Below, piece after piece: positions 1-14,600 of a stretch of 64,000 bases of DNA. This stretch comes from Holothuria scabra (taxonomy: Eukaryota > Echinodermata > Holothuroidea > Aspidochirotida > Holothuriidae). A program made the translations under genes and the position numbers. The DNA lies in NCBI GenBank assembly GCA_037179385.1, contig CM074185.1, forward strand, positions 51,029,000 to 51,092,999, in the 5' to 3' direction. Position 1 is the first letter of the stretch, and each line of letters starts with the position of its first letter. The notes beneath the pieces were generated by a model. The model saw only the letters and a program-made list of their open reading frames with translations, did not search any database and was not told the DNA's origin.

Positions 1-2409
1 GAGTGCAGCTGCGTATGGAACAGGGTTAAAATTGTATTCTCATCTTTACATATCACTGTTAGATCAAATCCAAAAGGAAAAAAAAGTTGAGAACAATTTG
101 TTAAGTAAATATATCCCTTGTATTCATTTGCATCTGTGTGTATGAACAACAGTTGCGTTCACACTTACTGTCTGGAAAAGAATGACTAGCAATATCCTTA
201 CATCTTAAAGGAAGCTGACCACAAAAGAACCTGTACATGATAACAAAAACAAAACCATGTCTGCAAAATGTAGTGAAAACTATCCAACAATTCAGCAAGT
301 ATTCTACCCTGACTATTCACAGTGAACAAACAGGCAAGTTCCTCAGATAAAATGATAATTTATTTTATTTTTTCCCTTCAAGATACCACCAGTGACAGTG
401 GATATTAAATAAGAATTATTAGGAGCACTTATGGAAAACAACAGGAATGTTGCCATGGCCCTGCTAGATCAAAACATGGTTAGAAGTTGAGACATTAAAT
501 TTGAACAAACCAAACCAAGAACACCCTTGAACATTATCAAACTTCATTAATTATAATTTGATAATAATTCAGAGTGAGTGACTTTATCACTTCCAGAAGC
601 CCTATCAATGTTCTTAAAAATATCGGCTTCGCTATGAAAAATGAGTTGGCGAGTTCACAACTTCCTTCATACTGTATCAATGTCTCATTTTTTTTCTTTG
701 GTTTTTATCTCTTTGTACACTGCAAGGCTACAAGCATCAACATTGCATTGTTTGAGATTTAAAGCTGGCTCTTAATACATATTCTGAAAATTTTTTGAAT
801 ATCTCTTACAGTTACTGAATGCTACTCCTTTAAATAATAAACAGTAGAATAGAAAATGGGGTCAAAAACTATAAACACAAACTTTATACAACTTAAGAAT
901 CCTCTTACCAAATGTAATAACTTGCAGACTGTCCAGGGCCCCCTTTTTACCTTGACAAAAATCTCACTCATAGCTTACATATATTTTCATAACTTATGTA
1001 CAACACTCATTTGTTACAGGAGAATTGTAATACACTTTGTTAAGATAAAGCCAACAGATACACAAAACAAAAGCATTTGTTTCCTTACAAGCTTTCCATT
1101 CATTCAATTGTATACATTACTGCAAATGTCCAGAACTCAAACTTCAAGAAGTTTTACTTACAAGGTTTGGCCAACTGTCATTAATGCCACAAAGAGATGG
1201 ACCCTGTGCAGCGAGCAACCTCAAACCTAGATGCAAAGAGAGGGCCTAACACACTAGTTTGTTTTACCTCCAAGAAGTTCTGTGATCCTAAAAATTCAAG
1301 GTGAAGTCCAAAATCTTTTACAGCCTTTGCAATATGTTACTTATTTCTTTCCACAGAAAAATGTTCAAATAGTGCAGGATTAAGTATTAACATCTAACTC
1401 CCAGAATACAGCCTTAACTGCCATTCATTTCAGTTCTCTTGTTCAATATTGAATTTTATTAAATTTCAACTCAAAAGAGAGATTGCTGTTTGTAGAGACA
1501 TCACACCAGCAGGGGATTATTCAATTGCTTCAATTCAAAAATATTCAAAGAAGCCAAACAGAATTGTTGAAGTTGATTTTATCAAGTGTTTTTCAACAGC
1601 AATCCAAGATCTATGAAACTTTGAGGCAATATAAATATTTGTCACAGGAATTTCAGGGTAGATGCACTCTGTTTAACAAGGTGTTTCTTGATTGGCTGTT
1701 GCGATTGTATTATATCGACTGTATTATTTGTTAGGGTTAGGGATTAGGGCCATCATTAGCCAGTTAGAAAATTTCTTGTTAAACAGTGTGCATTGTGCCA
1801 AATTTCATATTATTCAAGAGTTTATAAGATTAAAATGCTTCTCTAATAGGTCACTATCCATTAATGATTTTGAAGAAGTGGAAAGTTTTGCACATGACAC
1901 CTTAATTTAATGTAAGACACTAAAATCTACCTGCTTTATGTGTTCATTTCTTCTTGTAAAGGCTGTTCTGACATATACATGGGTAAGAAAAGATAATACA
2001 CTTTCAAAATATCACATTCAATAACCAGCTTTGATATTTTGCCCATTCAATTTAGTCACGGCTTTGCCCATTTAGTCATACATCTTGGAATTTGGCATTT
2101 TTTTGTGCATATTTTGCCAAACAGGCAGACTCTGTCCTTTAAGGGTGCTAATACTGTGGAATGGTCTTGCCTTACTAATGAATAGGTGTATATATGTTAG
2201 CCTATATGTACAGGTGTATATATGTATGTCCAAAGAGCTATAGTCCCCAAGAACACTGAATAGTCAACATTTTTTCAATAAAAATAGGGTTTTACATGTC
2301 ATATCCAGTAAGCCAAAAAGTTCACACATGTATTATACAAGACTGATTGCGTCACACAAATTGGAACCAAAAGCTCAGTAATCTTAAATAATGAACCGTG
2401 GCTATAAGG
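1..2409. other. Gene-free flank downstream of ACADM
   Basis: A+T-rich sequence with no open frame that looks like a conserved protein. It may include the rest of a long ACADM 3' UTR. At 1731-1746 there are two TTAGGG-like units, too few to mean telomeric sequence. Part of it (2291-2357) is repeated at 2861-2927 inside the last ACADM intron. Confidence 0.5.
2291..2357 (+). repeat. Direct repeat flanking the last ACADM exon, copy 1
   Basis: About 67 bases beginning GTTTTACATGTCATATCCAG and ending around GACTGATTGCGTCACAC. They recur with a few substitutions at 2861-2927, in the same orientation, 570 bases away on the other side of the terminal coding exon. It is either a local duplication or a pair of short dispersed repeats. 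Confidence 0.8.
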
Positions 2410-2543
2410 ATGCCAAGAACACAAAAAATCCTTTATTGGACCAAGTTTCATAAGAATAGAAAGATATGGCAACAGAGATACAAATACACTTTTCAATGTT
2501 TTCAGTTAATTCCTGTTCACTATACTTTATATAAATAAACATT
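2410..2543 (-). terminator. Candidate ACADM 3' UTR and poly(A) signal
   Basis: On the minus strand a canonical AATAAA lies at 2437-2432, about 107 bases after the stop. It is followed by a U/GU-rich stretch (TTTTTTGTGTTC) typical of a downstream cleavage element. Other AATAAA copies (for example 1460-1455 and about 364-359) could give a longer UTR. Confidence 0.45.
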
Positions 2544-2624
2544 TCAGCTCCATCTTTCTCTTGCTTGGCTGAGAAGTTCACGGGAAATGATGACTCTCTG
2601 AATCTGAGCAGTTCCTTCATATAT
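2544..2624 (-). CDS. ACADM: ACADM terminal coding exon 11 (catalytic Glu, stop)
   Basis: 26 codons plus TGA, residues 406-431 ([26 protein letters not shown]). The Glu of IYEGT aligns with the human catalytic base. The acceptor is TTCCAG. The stop TGA is at 2546-2544. Confidence 0.94.
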   Translation of the reverse strand: MYEGTAQIQRVIISRELLSQARERWS

Positions 2625-5600
2625 CTGGAAAGAAGAAAAAACAATTTTACATACAGCACCATTATTTATTTGGTACTTTTAATTTTCATGCGGACTTCAA
2701 GAGCTTCCTGACAAAATGTTCAAATACAGCTACCTCACAGCAGAATAACCTAGACCCACTTCATTATTTCTTAAATGCCATCTCATTCAACTCACTGTAA
2801 GCCACAGAGGAAAAACACATCTTAGTAATCTATGCTCAACATGAAAGGCCTGGCTTCGGTTTTACATGTCATATCCAGAAAGCCAAAAGGGTTCACCCAT
2901 GTATTATACAAGACTGATTATGTCACACTTCAAGTCAAATTTGCCTCCTCTTTTTTGGAGTAATATCCAAAAAGTTAAGGAAGGCAGGGCCAGGGTGGTA
3001 CACAAAAAGTCCCCCAAAATTTTACATTCCTCTCAGAGACATATTCCAATCTTCAGCCTCCTTTTCAAAACCTGGGAAAGCTGGTTCATGTCCATGCTCT
3101 GGGCAACAGCTTAAGAGCTTAATGAAGTAGAGCTGGTTTCATTAATCAGACAATCTAGTGATATGTTAACAAAGTGATGCAGTCCTCAAATATGTTGGCA
3201 ACTTAAAGCACTAACTGAACTAGTTATGGGTTTTGGTCAAACCAAAGAATTGAAAATCAATTAACAATAACTTGTAAGTATGAATCCCTAGCTCAGAAGG
3301 CTTCTTCCACATTTCAAGCCCCAAGGCCATATAATAAATTCCCAGGGCCAAGAACTGTATTGCACAGAGAGTATGATGTAGAGGAAAATTAGTTAATGTA
3401 CCTGATAAATTTTGGCGTCTCTCATAAGTTTTTCTACCGGGTAGTCGCTGTTGAATCCGTTTCCTCCAAACACCTGCACAGCATCTGTTGCACATTTGTT
3501 TGCTATGTCAGCAGCAAAGGCTTTGGCGATAGAAGCAAAGTAGGTGTTACGTTTACCCATGTCAATCTCCCAGGCTGAACGCTGTGTCAAGAGGCGTGCT
3601 GCCTCTACGTTGATTGCCATTTCAGCCAAGATGAACTGAACAGCCTGAAACTAAAACAAAATCAAGAGCGGGAGAATGAAAACTTGCTAAGCACATCATA
3701 TTGTCCGACCGTAGATCAAATGTCCCAATATAAATAATAATTTAAAGATCCAAAATTTCACATTTTTGACTGTTGATCGTAACACAAAATTTCCAGTTGT
3801 AACCACATAGGTTTCAGTAGTAATGGTGGGTGTTTTATGAACAACAATAATGGTCATTTGTATAACATACTGCTAAAGTGGGCTTGTACTTTTTATGATT
3901 AATGCAGTTATAAGATGACTGAAATGTGGTCCCCATGAGCTGTGCAAAAAAAGGTTTGAATATTGATTATGTATTTGACCCAATACTTTCTTTGCAAGAC
4001 TTGTGGATTGTGAGGGGGATTCACACAATCAAGCACCTTAGTGTAAACATTGCACAGAAGGATGGTGTGAAATAGTAAACAACTGCATTGAAACATTGCA
4101 GCCTACCAAGTATTTCTGATTTGCAGTGAGAATGGTTTGGGCGAGAGGGGGCACTTACCCTATCAGATTCAGTCATTTCCCCCTCCCCCCACCCCCCCCC
4201 CCACCAGGTAAGGTCAGTTAGGAGTCATGTTAGCCAAAAAGAAGATAAAAAAATGAATAATATATATAATATACCTCTCCTGAGACTTAATTTCTCATCC
4301 AGAGATAAGCTAAAACCTCAGAGCTTCCAAAAGGCTTTATCCCCTGGACCCACCCAAAGGAGCAGGTTTTTCCGGATCTGTTTCACAACGCATCCAAAAC
4401 ATTTTGCCCCTCCAGCATTCTTCTTTGTCCATAATTTGACCTCTCACTCCATTTTGACATTCTGGCACTGCCGCTGCTTATTCCAGTACTAATAAGCAGG
4501 TTTGAACTATTGCTATGATGAAATAATACAGCTAGGCACTGTATTTTGTTTAGGGAAATTAGAAGGCTTGCTATGATTCAATGAGAATCCCATGCTGTGA
4601 AAAAAGAATCGGCAACAGTGTAAGCTGTTCCCCATAAAACAAACTCAAGTTAATATGCCATATATGGAGTGATGTAAAATGAAAATTTAAATGTTCCTTT
4701 CAAAAGGAAAATATATGTAGGGCCTACCTCAGAGATTTTCTTTCCAAAGGCTGTTCTTTCAAGGGAATATTTGGTCGCTTCATCCATTGCACGTTTTGCA
4801 AGCCCAACAGCCCCTGCTGCCACCTGTAAGAAACAGAGATAACAAAATTTGAGAAATTTAAACAAAGTGGCAATTTACAGATGTCAAATAAATTTCAGTA
4901 AAGATGCATACATACAGAACGTTCCAATGGGATTGTCTAACAGTAATGCCGTGCCACCATTTGATAACGTCTTATTTGTAACCTCGTTTGGCTATACTGT
5001 AACAGCACAGATTTATTGTGAAAGCAATTTGATTTAGAAGGCAAATGAGTAATTAATCATCTTAGAATCGTCTTAGAAATTCCCTGACCATTTCCTAGGG
5101 GTGATAATTACTTTCACAAAAGCACCCAGAGGTTTACTTCCATCAAAGAAGTTAGGTAGTTAGATGGAGTTTTATGGCCCAGTTTTCAGTCTATTGGTTC
5201 AGGTCGAGCTGGCCATGGCCTTTTTTCCAGTTGTGGCTCACTGTATTGCTTTCTCTACTCCACTGCTTATGCCGAGCATCACACACAACGGCAGTAGGTT
5301 CCATCAAAGGAAACAACCAGCATTTGTCTGCAGCACTCATATTATCTAAACTTCATAATGAGCTTTACAAGTAAAAACGAGTGACATACAATGTGACAGA
5401 AGAGCCCAAAAATTACAGATCAATAAGCCACTATCCCGCTAGCCAGAGGCCTGTGATATTTGTGTCAGACCATTGAAATGCCACACAACTGGTCCCTCGA
5501 ACCAGTAAAATTTTGGTAGTGAAACAGTTATTAGTCACTAAAATTGCCTAAAGATTAACTCTGTGGAAATAATTGTGCATTACTGTGTGTACTCTCAAAC

Positions 5601-8600
5601 TGAATACATGGCTACTCTTTAAGTTATGTTAAATAATTTTCCGCATTTTCTCAAGTTTGACTATAAATCTATTACTGTTGGGACAAGGGGTATGTATGAC
5701 AACAAAAATTATTGTAGAAAAATTTAATGTTTTTCCTGTAGAAAAGACCAAGTATTACTGGGGCATTTTCACAGAATGTAATACTCCCATGTTATAAGGG
5801 TCCACCTGGCCCTACACACTTAGACTAAGCAAGTAAAACACGTAGGAAATTGTAAAAGATAACTCTTTGACCAGCAGTTATCAATGACACATGGGCTGCT
5901 GCATGCTACTGTTTCAATGACACGTTTCTTACTCTCCACTGGCATATCTATCTAGCCTAGCCTAGTCTAGTAATGAAATGATTGTCACAACAACCAATTT
6001 TGTTCATTTTGGCATACTCTCAACAGTCGAAGCAGTAGGCCTATAAATCCACAGTGATTTCATATCGTCCCCATTCTGGCATACTGACGAATCGCAAAAT
6101 CAAGAATTTCATGAATCTGTGGATCTTGTGTTTCACATAGTGACGAATGTTGCCTTATTTGGAGAATTTTTGCCATATTCACCGCTTTTATGTTTGGAAT
6201 TGTAGAAAATAATATATTTTACAAAGTCGTTGCAATTTTTAAGGCTGAGGTGAACAGATTACGGCAAAAAATGCATTCGTAACTACGCCAAAATTGCCAA
6301 ATATGCACATTCGTCACTATGCCAATTTGCGATTCGTCAATACGCCAGAAAGGGGACGATATATACATTACAGTAGTCATGGTTCAATCCCTTTTGCTGA
6401 CTTGCAATTAATGTTTCAGAATCAAACAGGACTTCAAAACGGGCAGCCAATGTAACATAATTTTAATGTTACAACAAGGCTCATGAAGGGAAATTATTGA
6501 ATCTTGTTTATCAACTTTTCATGCCTACCTTTGAAAGCATATTTGATGCAAATGAGAAGATTTGAGTGAGGGAAACAAGTCAGTGAGGTTTTTAAGGAAG
6601 ATTCCAAAATCAGGTGAATTTTTTACAATTTTAGAGAGGTTTCCATTCCATGTTGCTTGCAATGGCTTTATGTTTGGAGAAACAGTTTTGTGAATTTAAC
6701 GTATTTATAATGTAATTATAGTGATTCTGAAACCTACACAACCGCACATTTGTTCACAAATATCATCATACAAATGTTTGAACATTTGTTGAGAAGATAA
6801 CCACGCAGTAGGGTTTGGGGGTACACAGGTACTGAAGTCAATACCAGTACTGGAGGTTCAGGAAATGACAATGCTGAAGATATTTGGCGTGTTACTAATA
6901 CCAGTTCTTGAGAAAATACCGGTACTTAAAATAAATTACTGGTACTCATTATACTTGCTGACATGAATTACTGGTACTCATTATATCTGCTGACAAAAAT
7001 TACTGTTAGGATGTGTGGAAGATTAAAATATCTACACAATCATATAGAGCAGAGGTTCCTGCATGGTTATTAACCCAATCAAACACCCAGATGCATTAGT
7101 TTGCAGGAGAACATGGGGGCCATGCGTGGCTTAGGTTCCTTCCCACCTGACACTCCTACCAGAGAGTTGAGAACCAGTACTGCCTCAATTCCGGTCTGTA
7201 TGTCTTACAATACTGGTACCAATATTTTCATGGTACCGCCCAACCATGCCAGGCAGCTACATATTTAAAAACCTTTACACATATTAGGCATTGTTCAAAT
7301 TTGTTGGAGAAGCAGTCCTACACAGTCTTACCTTGGTCACTAAGCACCTTCATACAAATGTAGATGTATGATTGTGCAGACAGGGCTTGAAAAAGAGATT
7401 TAATTTTGAGTTTACCGTAAGCTTTATTCTAAGGGGGATTTTGTTTTGGACTCCAGTTTAAGCAGGTAAAGACATTGATGGACTAAGATGTTAAAACAAG
7501 TTTATTAGCCTAAAAATGCTTGAAATTTTTTACTCACACAAGCTAGATACTGCGGCCATGACTTAAATTAGCTCAAAATACTGAATGGTAAGACACTGCT
7601 CCCTTAGTGTAACTAACATGATCAATATCAACAATCTTCCATTAAATTGTCTGCACTAAGAGCATTTAAGTCTCTCTAAACATCTAAAAACATCCCTAAC
7701 CTTACACCAACTAGTCCCTAACTTGTTTAAACCAGGACAGGGAAAGATTCTGGTACTTGATGCATATTTCATTGCAATCTTTCTTAATTCTCAATTCACA
7801 GCCCTTTATCTTTTTAAGTAAATAAAAGAATTTATCGCTGGATTAGCTTACCCAGTCATTTCAATGTTTACAAAGTGACAAGAAAGAAGGGTATCAACTG
7901 GTTAGTCAAACAAAAAAGACCTACTTACTAACCTTCCAAGTGTGCATATGACTATACTTACTGGTGGTCTTGTTTTGTCAAAGGCACCCATAGCAATCTT
8001 GAATCCAGCACCCTGCACAGCTAACACATTTTCTTTAGGAATTCTGACATCTGTGAAAGTGATTCCTCTGGTGTCAGATGCTCTTTGTCCCATATTCCAT
8101 TCCTGATATAAAAATAAAATAATGCAGTGCACAATTGAGAATTTAATTTTCATTTTTGAAATATTCATAGTCTTCGTGAAACATGATATTGAAATGGTTT
8201 TTGTTTGATGGAGTTTATGGTACCAACTTTTTATCTTCTGATTAAATTAAGGAGTGTCCACACCATTTTTCTCACTTGTGGGTCACCACCCTTATTGATT
8301 AACCTATGCTCTCATTGCTTATGCAGAGCATTACAAACAACAGCAGAATGTTCCATGTTCAGTCTGGTATGACTTAGTCTGTGAAACAAACAAAGACCTC
8401 TAGGGTGAAAGACGAATGCTTCACCACTATACCAAACATCTGGTCTCATGCCAGTCCCGTGCTGTTGAAATGGAATTTGGTAGGAGTAACAAGGACCAAT
8501 CTAATCTTGTTTTTTGTCACATGAAGTTATTAACAACAGCATATCTGTTAATAATTTGAAATCTGCAATTTTGGTTAGGTAAGGTTAGATGAAGTTTTAC

Positions 8601-11600
8601 GCCCCAGTTTCCAACCACCTGGTTCAACTTGAGCCGGCCACAGCGTTTTTTCTAAGGCTGTCACGTTTAAACGTTTAAACGAATAAACGAACGATCGGTC
8701 ATTTAAACAGCGCTTCCATAGCCCAAACGTTTAAACGATATGAACGACAAGTTCTAACACTATGACGTTAGTGTAACTAGTCAGTGTAGCACACTGCACA
8801 ATAACTAACGTTAGGCCTAATGCCTAACTACATGCATAGGCCTGGGCCTACAAGTCGAATCTGCGACCTTGATTTTACTTTCAGTCTTCCTTAAAACTAA
8901 TTCCTAAAGTCTACAATTACAACGCCGAACTTTCAGTAATAATATGCCCGTTAATGTAAGTATAATGTTTAAGTTGTGATATCGATCGCCTAACTTTGCG
9001 CGAGCTACAGTTTAGCTTGGCAAGGTATGTAATCTATTTAGTGAAGAAGCTTGGCGGCAGCAGTTAGCTGGATGTGGTATAGCTGCAAAGCCGCCGTATT
9101 CAGCTGTGCATTTCCTGTACTACATAATACATATCAGGTAAGCAGGTACCCAAATAGCCAGCAACGCATGCCCCACATGTTTTGTGATGGATAGAGGGCG
9201 GCATGCCAAAAATATTGTCTCAAAGCCAGTACTTGTAGACATCATCGTGTTTACGGTAGATTCTATGGGAAATCAAGGGTGGTTATATTTGGACTTCGCT
9301 TAAACGGTAAACGAACATTTATTTTGACCGTTTAAGCGTTTAGGAAAGTAAACGGAAACTGACAGCCCTAGTTTTTTCCAGTTGAGGCTCACTGGCTTCT
9401 TTTCCCTATTCCAATGTTATGCTGAGCACCAAGCACAATGGCAGCAGGTTACAATTACACAATGTTACCATGACAACTGCAATGTTTCAAACTGTTTTGA
9501 TAAATTACCTTTCTGCCAGGTTCAACTCCGCTCCACTCCCTTTCCACTATAAAACCTGTGAATTCCTTGGACTTTGTAGGGCAGTTCAGTGGGTTTTCAT
9601 CTGTTCTGGCTAGAACAAAGTACCAGTTGGCCTTGCCACCATTTGTGATCCACATTTTACTGCCATTGAGAATATATTCATCACCTTTCTTTACGGCTCT
9701 TGTGGCGATTCCTGAAACATCTGATCCTGCTATGGGTTCTGTTACACCATAGGCCTATGAAAAAACATAGACATGTATTACTTAGAACATTTCTACCACT
9801 TTAACCAAACTTTAGACTAAATGTGCAAGTTCATTTCCTATAGACTACAACACATATTTCATTCACAAAGGATAAGAGGGCAGTCTGATACAAAGAGTAT
9901 AATAACCAATCAAATATTTGATGACTTTGAAAATCAGATTCATACCTTGCAATCTCAATATCTGGCCTATAATATCAGCAAACTGTTCTTGTGTTTTTAC
10001 AAAACTGCTTCCCTGAACCAAATCTCTAAATGCTGACCAGCAATTTTTGCCTGCAAGATGAGAGCATGAACCCCTCCCCCTCTCTCTCATGTTTACATCA
10101 TTCTGCAACAACTTTGTTACATAATTCTATAAAGACATCACACATATTATTATGTATTTGCTTCAGTGTTTATTTATGAAAAAGAGTTGTGGTTGGAAAA
10201 GATCTGTAAATTTATTATCACCCATAAAACCTGTAAATGTCTCACAAAAATAATGGTTATACTGTACAAGTAAACCTGGATAAAAAAAAAGTGCATGATA
10301 AAAAGAAATCTATTCAATTACTTGGATATCACCAAATAAAAGGAGTAAAATGTACAGTCTTACCAACCATTCAAAAATTTTAAAAACATTGACATGATAA
10401 AACCTAAGTTTCAAAAATTTTTGCCCCACACAGTGACACTTCACAAGCACGTAATGTGCAGGGTTGGCAAAAGTGTTTTCTTACCAGGAAATCAAATTTT
10501 CTACTTCGGTAATTTCAGGTTCATAAAAGATGTATTTCCTTTTCATATCTAAAACATCCCCCAGGGATGTAGCTTCGGTGGCTTGCTCTAGTCAGCACTC
10601 ACAACTGCCCCAACACTACTACAGAAAAATATACACATAACCACAACTAGTGCACCTGTGTGACCTGCACTGTAGCCCAAACCGATGGACACTGGTAATA
10701 AAAATCAGTGATTTTACTGCAGATGTTACAGTGACTTTTCCTAAACTGCCATCACTTTGGAATATGTAACCACCCCTCACAATTTGCTAGCTATAACCCT
10801 GGTCCCTGGTAGCTGATCTCCAATCTCCTCCCCCCTTACAGAGAAGGTTTGCAGTTTTCTATCGTTTTCCATTCATGACCTGGTAGTTGTTATCCAACTC
10901 AAGAACCTGCACAATCACAGACAGTCCAACCCTTTGGGACAGTTGGAATCTTTGCAATCTTTGGCACAAAACTGGAGTAAACAGATACAAGTGGGCTTCA
11001 TTTTCCTTCATTTCAATCATTTGTGTAACCTGAATACAGCTAGGTGTAATTTACTACTAAGTAACAACTGACAAAAGTGTCAAGGAGATTGTATTACCAT
11101 GTAACTGCAGACTCATGTGTCAAGTCTCACTTTCTGATGCCACTTGTAGTTAGTGAGATAGGTTTTTATGCCTCAAATTACACTACAAGCTTCTGGTTTA
11201 TACCTGTTGTAATAACTTCACTTGAAGCAAAAGGACTTTTATGTTTGCACGAACCAATATTTGGGTGTTATACATTGGCAAGAGAACACCTAAACAAATA
11301 TGCACTTTTCTACCCAAGGTCAATGACTAGCAGATAGCCTGTAGCCATTTCACCAGGGCTTGGAGGGTACGAAGGTATTTTGTTTTGTTAAGAAAAATAT
11401 CATGGCATAAGGTTTTCTGCTGAAAAGAGTACCACTGCTCTGAAACTGGCATATTGTGTGTTGAAAATCAAGCTTTGGACCCTTAAAGGTATGGAGCTAT
11501 CACTCCCACCCAAACTTCCTTTCTCATTCATTCATAAATGCATGCTGATAAATAGACATGGTGCTACCAAGGCATCACAGTGAAACTGAGGTCTAGATTT

Positions 11601-14600
11601 TCATGGTTGTCCAACAGCCTGGGACAGCTAAATATCCATACGGACAACCAAAAATTAAAGGTTGGTCTCTGAAAAAACACCCTTTTTCTCTCAGAATTAT
11701 GCTGGTAACTGATCAACTCTTTCAACTGTTTCCATCACACAATGTTTCATATTTGCAATTATTACTGTTTTGTAATTGTGAGAAAAATATTTCTGACAAC
11801 CAAATGTCCGTGTGGACACCTAAGATTAATGAAATGGTTGCCCAAAGGACAACCATAAATTTTTCTGAATATCAAGGCCTGAAACCGCAGTTCTTTCTAA
11901 AGTTGTCTGTGTGCTGTGGACATATTCTTTGATGTTATGTAGCTGCACTACCCCTTTGAAATGTACTTTTGAATCTTGAACCTGGAAATGTTCTCTCTCT
12001 AAAGCCATATACTGTAATTATGCACATGCAGTCACTCTGTTACTCTTTGTACTAAAATATGCATCATAATCCCATCCAGATGTGAAAATAAACAAACTTA
12101 TTTGTGACATCATTTGTACTTTTGGTTTAAGTTTAGGGTAGTTCTGTTTCTTCATAATCAGGAAGCCACTTGGGTCCATCCAGGGGACCATGTTCCAAAA
12201 GGACCATGGATAAAACACAAACATAGTTTACCTTCCTTTTCTAGCTACTGTTCTCAGACAGTGACAGCTTTCTCCCCCCCCCCTTTTTGGTGGGTGTATC
12301 CATGAGTGACCATACTTACCACACGTAAAATTGGATTACTTGTGCACTGAGCTACCCTAAGAAGTTTCAGCATGGCACCCTCACTTTGTCCCAATCGACT
12401 AGTAGATAGCCCCAAATTGATATGAAACAAAAGTAATGAAAAATATGTAGCATGACATCCCAGACTGAAAGGCCTGAAAAACAGCACCGATTTTGGCACT
12501 TGATAGATCTCTGTATAGAGCAAACTGCCCAAAAGGGTTATTGAGGGTAATTTACCAGTCGATCAGTGAGACATGAGGACAGTGCAAAAACTATTTTAGG
12601 TAGCACATAACACAAGTAATGCAGTGAAACCCTGTTTATCTGAACTGGCCATTCAGTTTCGCAAAACTGGTATCTACACAAGCTATGAAAAATTTCAGCT
12701 TGGATTTGACAACATTTTGTCTCTCTGTATTACTTTTTTGGTCCATACCGATTTTTATTGCAGTAAAACACAACTATTGTTAATGCTTATCTCTACTGCC
12801 TACTTGAACCATCAACCTAGAGGATAAATAAACCATACAGAATAACCCTACCCTTTCTTCGCTGTCCATGTAGCATCATAAAAGGTTCATTTAGTCAATA
12901 GCCTACCAAAGTGCACTAAGTATATATAGGCCTTTCATACAAAGCCCTGCTAGAGCTAGCACTGCCCTCTAGCTGTACTTTTCACATTTACCAATGCAGT
13001 GATTAGAATTAACAACTGCAACTAAACATAAGGTGTTATGGGCGAGATTTAAGTGAAATGAGAGCCCCATGAACACTTAACAAGTATGTAAATGAGAAAA
13101 TTAACAAGCTTTAGAGCCTTGTTTGACTTCACAAATGCTAAGCCTTTCTGCTGAATTGCATCAAACTTTCTGAATTCAAAACATATAAATCCTGTCTTCT
13201 GTAATCTTTTTGACAATTTTTTGATATCATTCACACATTGTGGCAAGGGATCTGATTACCCCCATTCACACTTAACAAGCTTGTGAAAAGTTAAGAAGCT
13301 TCTAAAACCTTGTTCAGCTTTAATTCAATCTCCATTTAGGAAAATGCACAGCACACATTATTTTCTACTGCCAGGGTTTCATTTTGACAAGCCTAGACTT
13401 CAAGCAGTAAAAAGCAGGTTGCCCTACTCATCCTGTCATAGCTAATGCCCCCTAAATGTGAACGAGTTCATTCAGCATTCTACACCCAGGGTAGCAAATT
13501 AAGGATGAACATGACACCCCGTTTATCCAAACTTTTCCATTATACGAACAAGGTTTGGTCCCAATGCGTTTGTATAAATGGGGTTTTATTGTATGTCTTT
13601 TAAATCTATCACAGGGTTAAGTACATATCAGCGAAGTGAATCCGAGGGGTGTCATTTCAAAACTAAGCTTCAGTAAAACTGTGACTTACACACATCATTG
13701 GTTCTTCCATCATTCTTCCAAGATATTTCTTCTTCTGTTCAGCATTACCAGCTATTATGACGGGCATTTGCTAAACAAAAACAAAAACAAAATTTTTAAG
13801 ACAAACGATCATAATCAACATAGGATTGGCTATTGTAAAAACAAATGATGATAATCATCATAGCATTGGCTACTGAGATTAGCCTATTAAATTTCAAGAC
13901 AAATGATCATAATTAACATAGCTATTCAAGATACAGAGTTTCAGTTCTGTCAGAAATACTCAAAATCAAAAGTAATGATGGGAGGAGGAGAGTTTGTAGT
14001 GCAGGGACCAGTTAGCAAATTTTGGAAATCAATATTTGCAAAGAATTTGTTAATGAATAAATATTAAATATGCACAATAAAGGAATGCCAAAAATTTTGT
14101 CCAACTAGTTGTCCCAAGATATAAATAGGAGGCGGTCGTAGAAAGCGATCATCGTGTCGTGAAGACAAGAAAAAGTGATTGCTTATTCACATGTTGACTT
14201 AACCAACACATACCATCAGTTGCTGCATCTGCATTAAATTTGTGCATGTTTTGTCGCTCAATTTCACACGTACACAGAGTATTTACAGTCAGTTGGCCAT
14301 GCAAATAATCGAATGATCATTGATATGGCATTGGTGTAAGGCAAGGGAAACTTTTGTGTGACCAGTTGAAGCTAACCAAACAAATCACAAAATTTTCCCA
14401 AAACAGTCAACTTAAATTTTGCATGTATTTTTTGAAGTCCCCATTGAGTTGTACCATAGTATGATCACTGTCTTCTCTTTCTGCCTACTGTCCATGCCTA
14501 TGGCAGTATATTTCTTTGAGAGACAGCAAAATTTATGATCTTCAACTTAAAATAACATTTTGTTACTGTTTCTCAAGTTAAATGAAGAACCACTTTTCAT

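Noticed and set aside
1731..1746. Telomeric TTAGGG repeat
   Set aside because: Only two units, inside ordinary sequence.
3396..3578. Plus-strand frame over ACADM exon 10
   Set aside because: Antisense shadow of the conserved minus-strand exon.
13505..13590. pogo/Tigger-type MITE
   Set aside because: The palindrome (CCCCGTTTATCC with ATAAATGGGG) is suggestive, but the arms are short and TA target sites are not clear, so it is not listed as a separate element.
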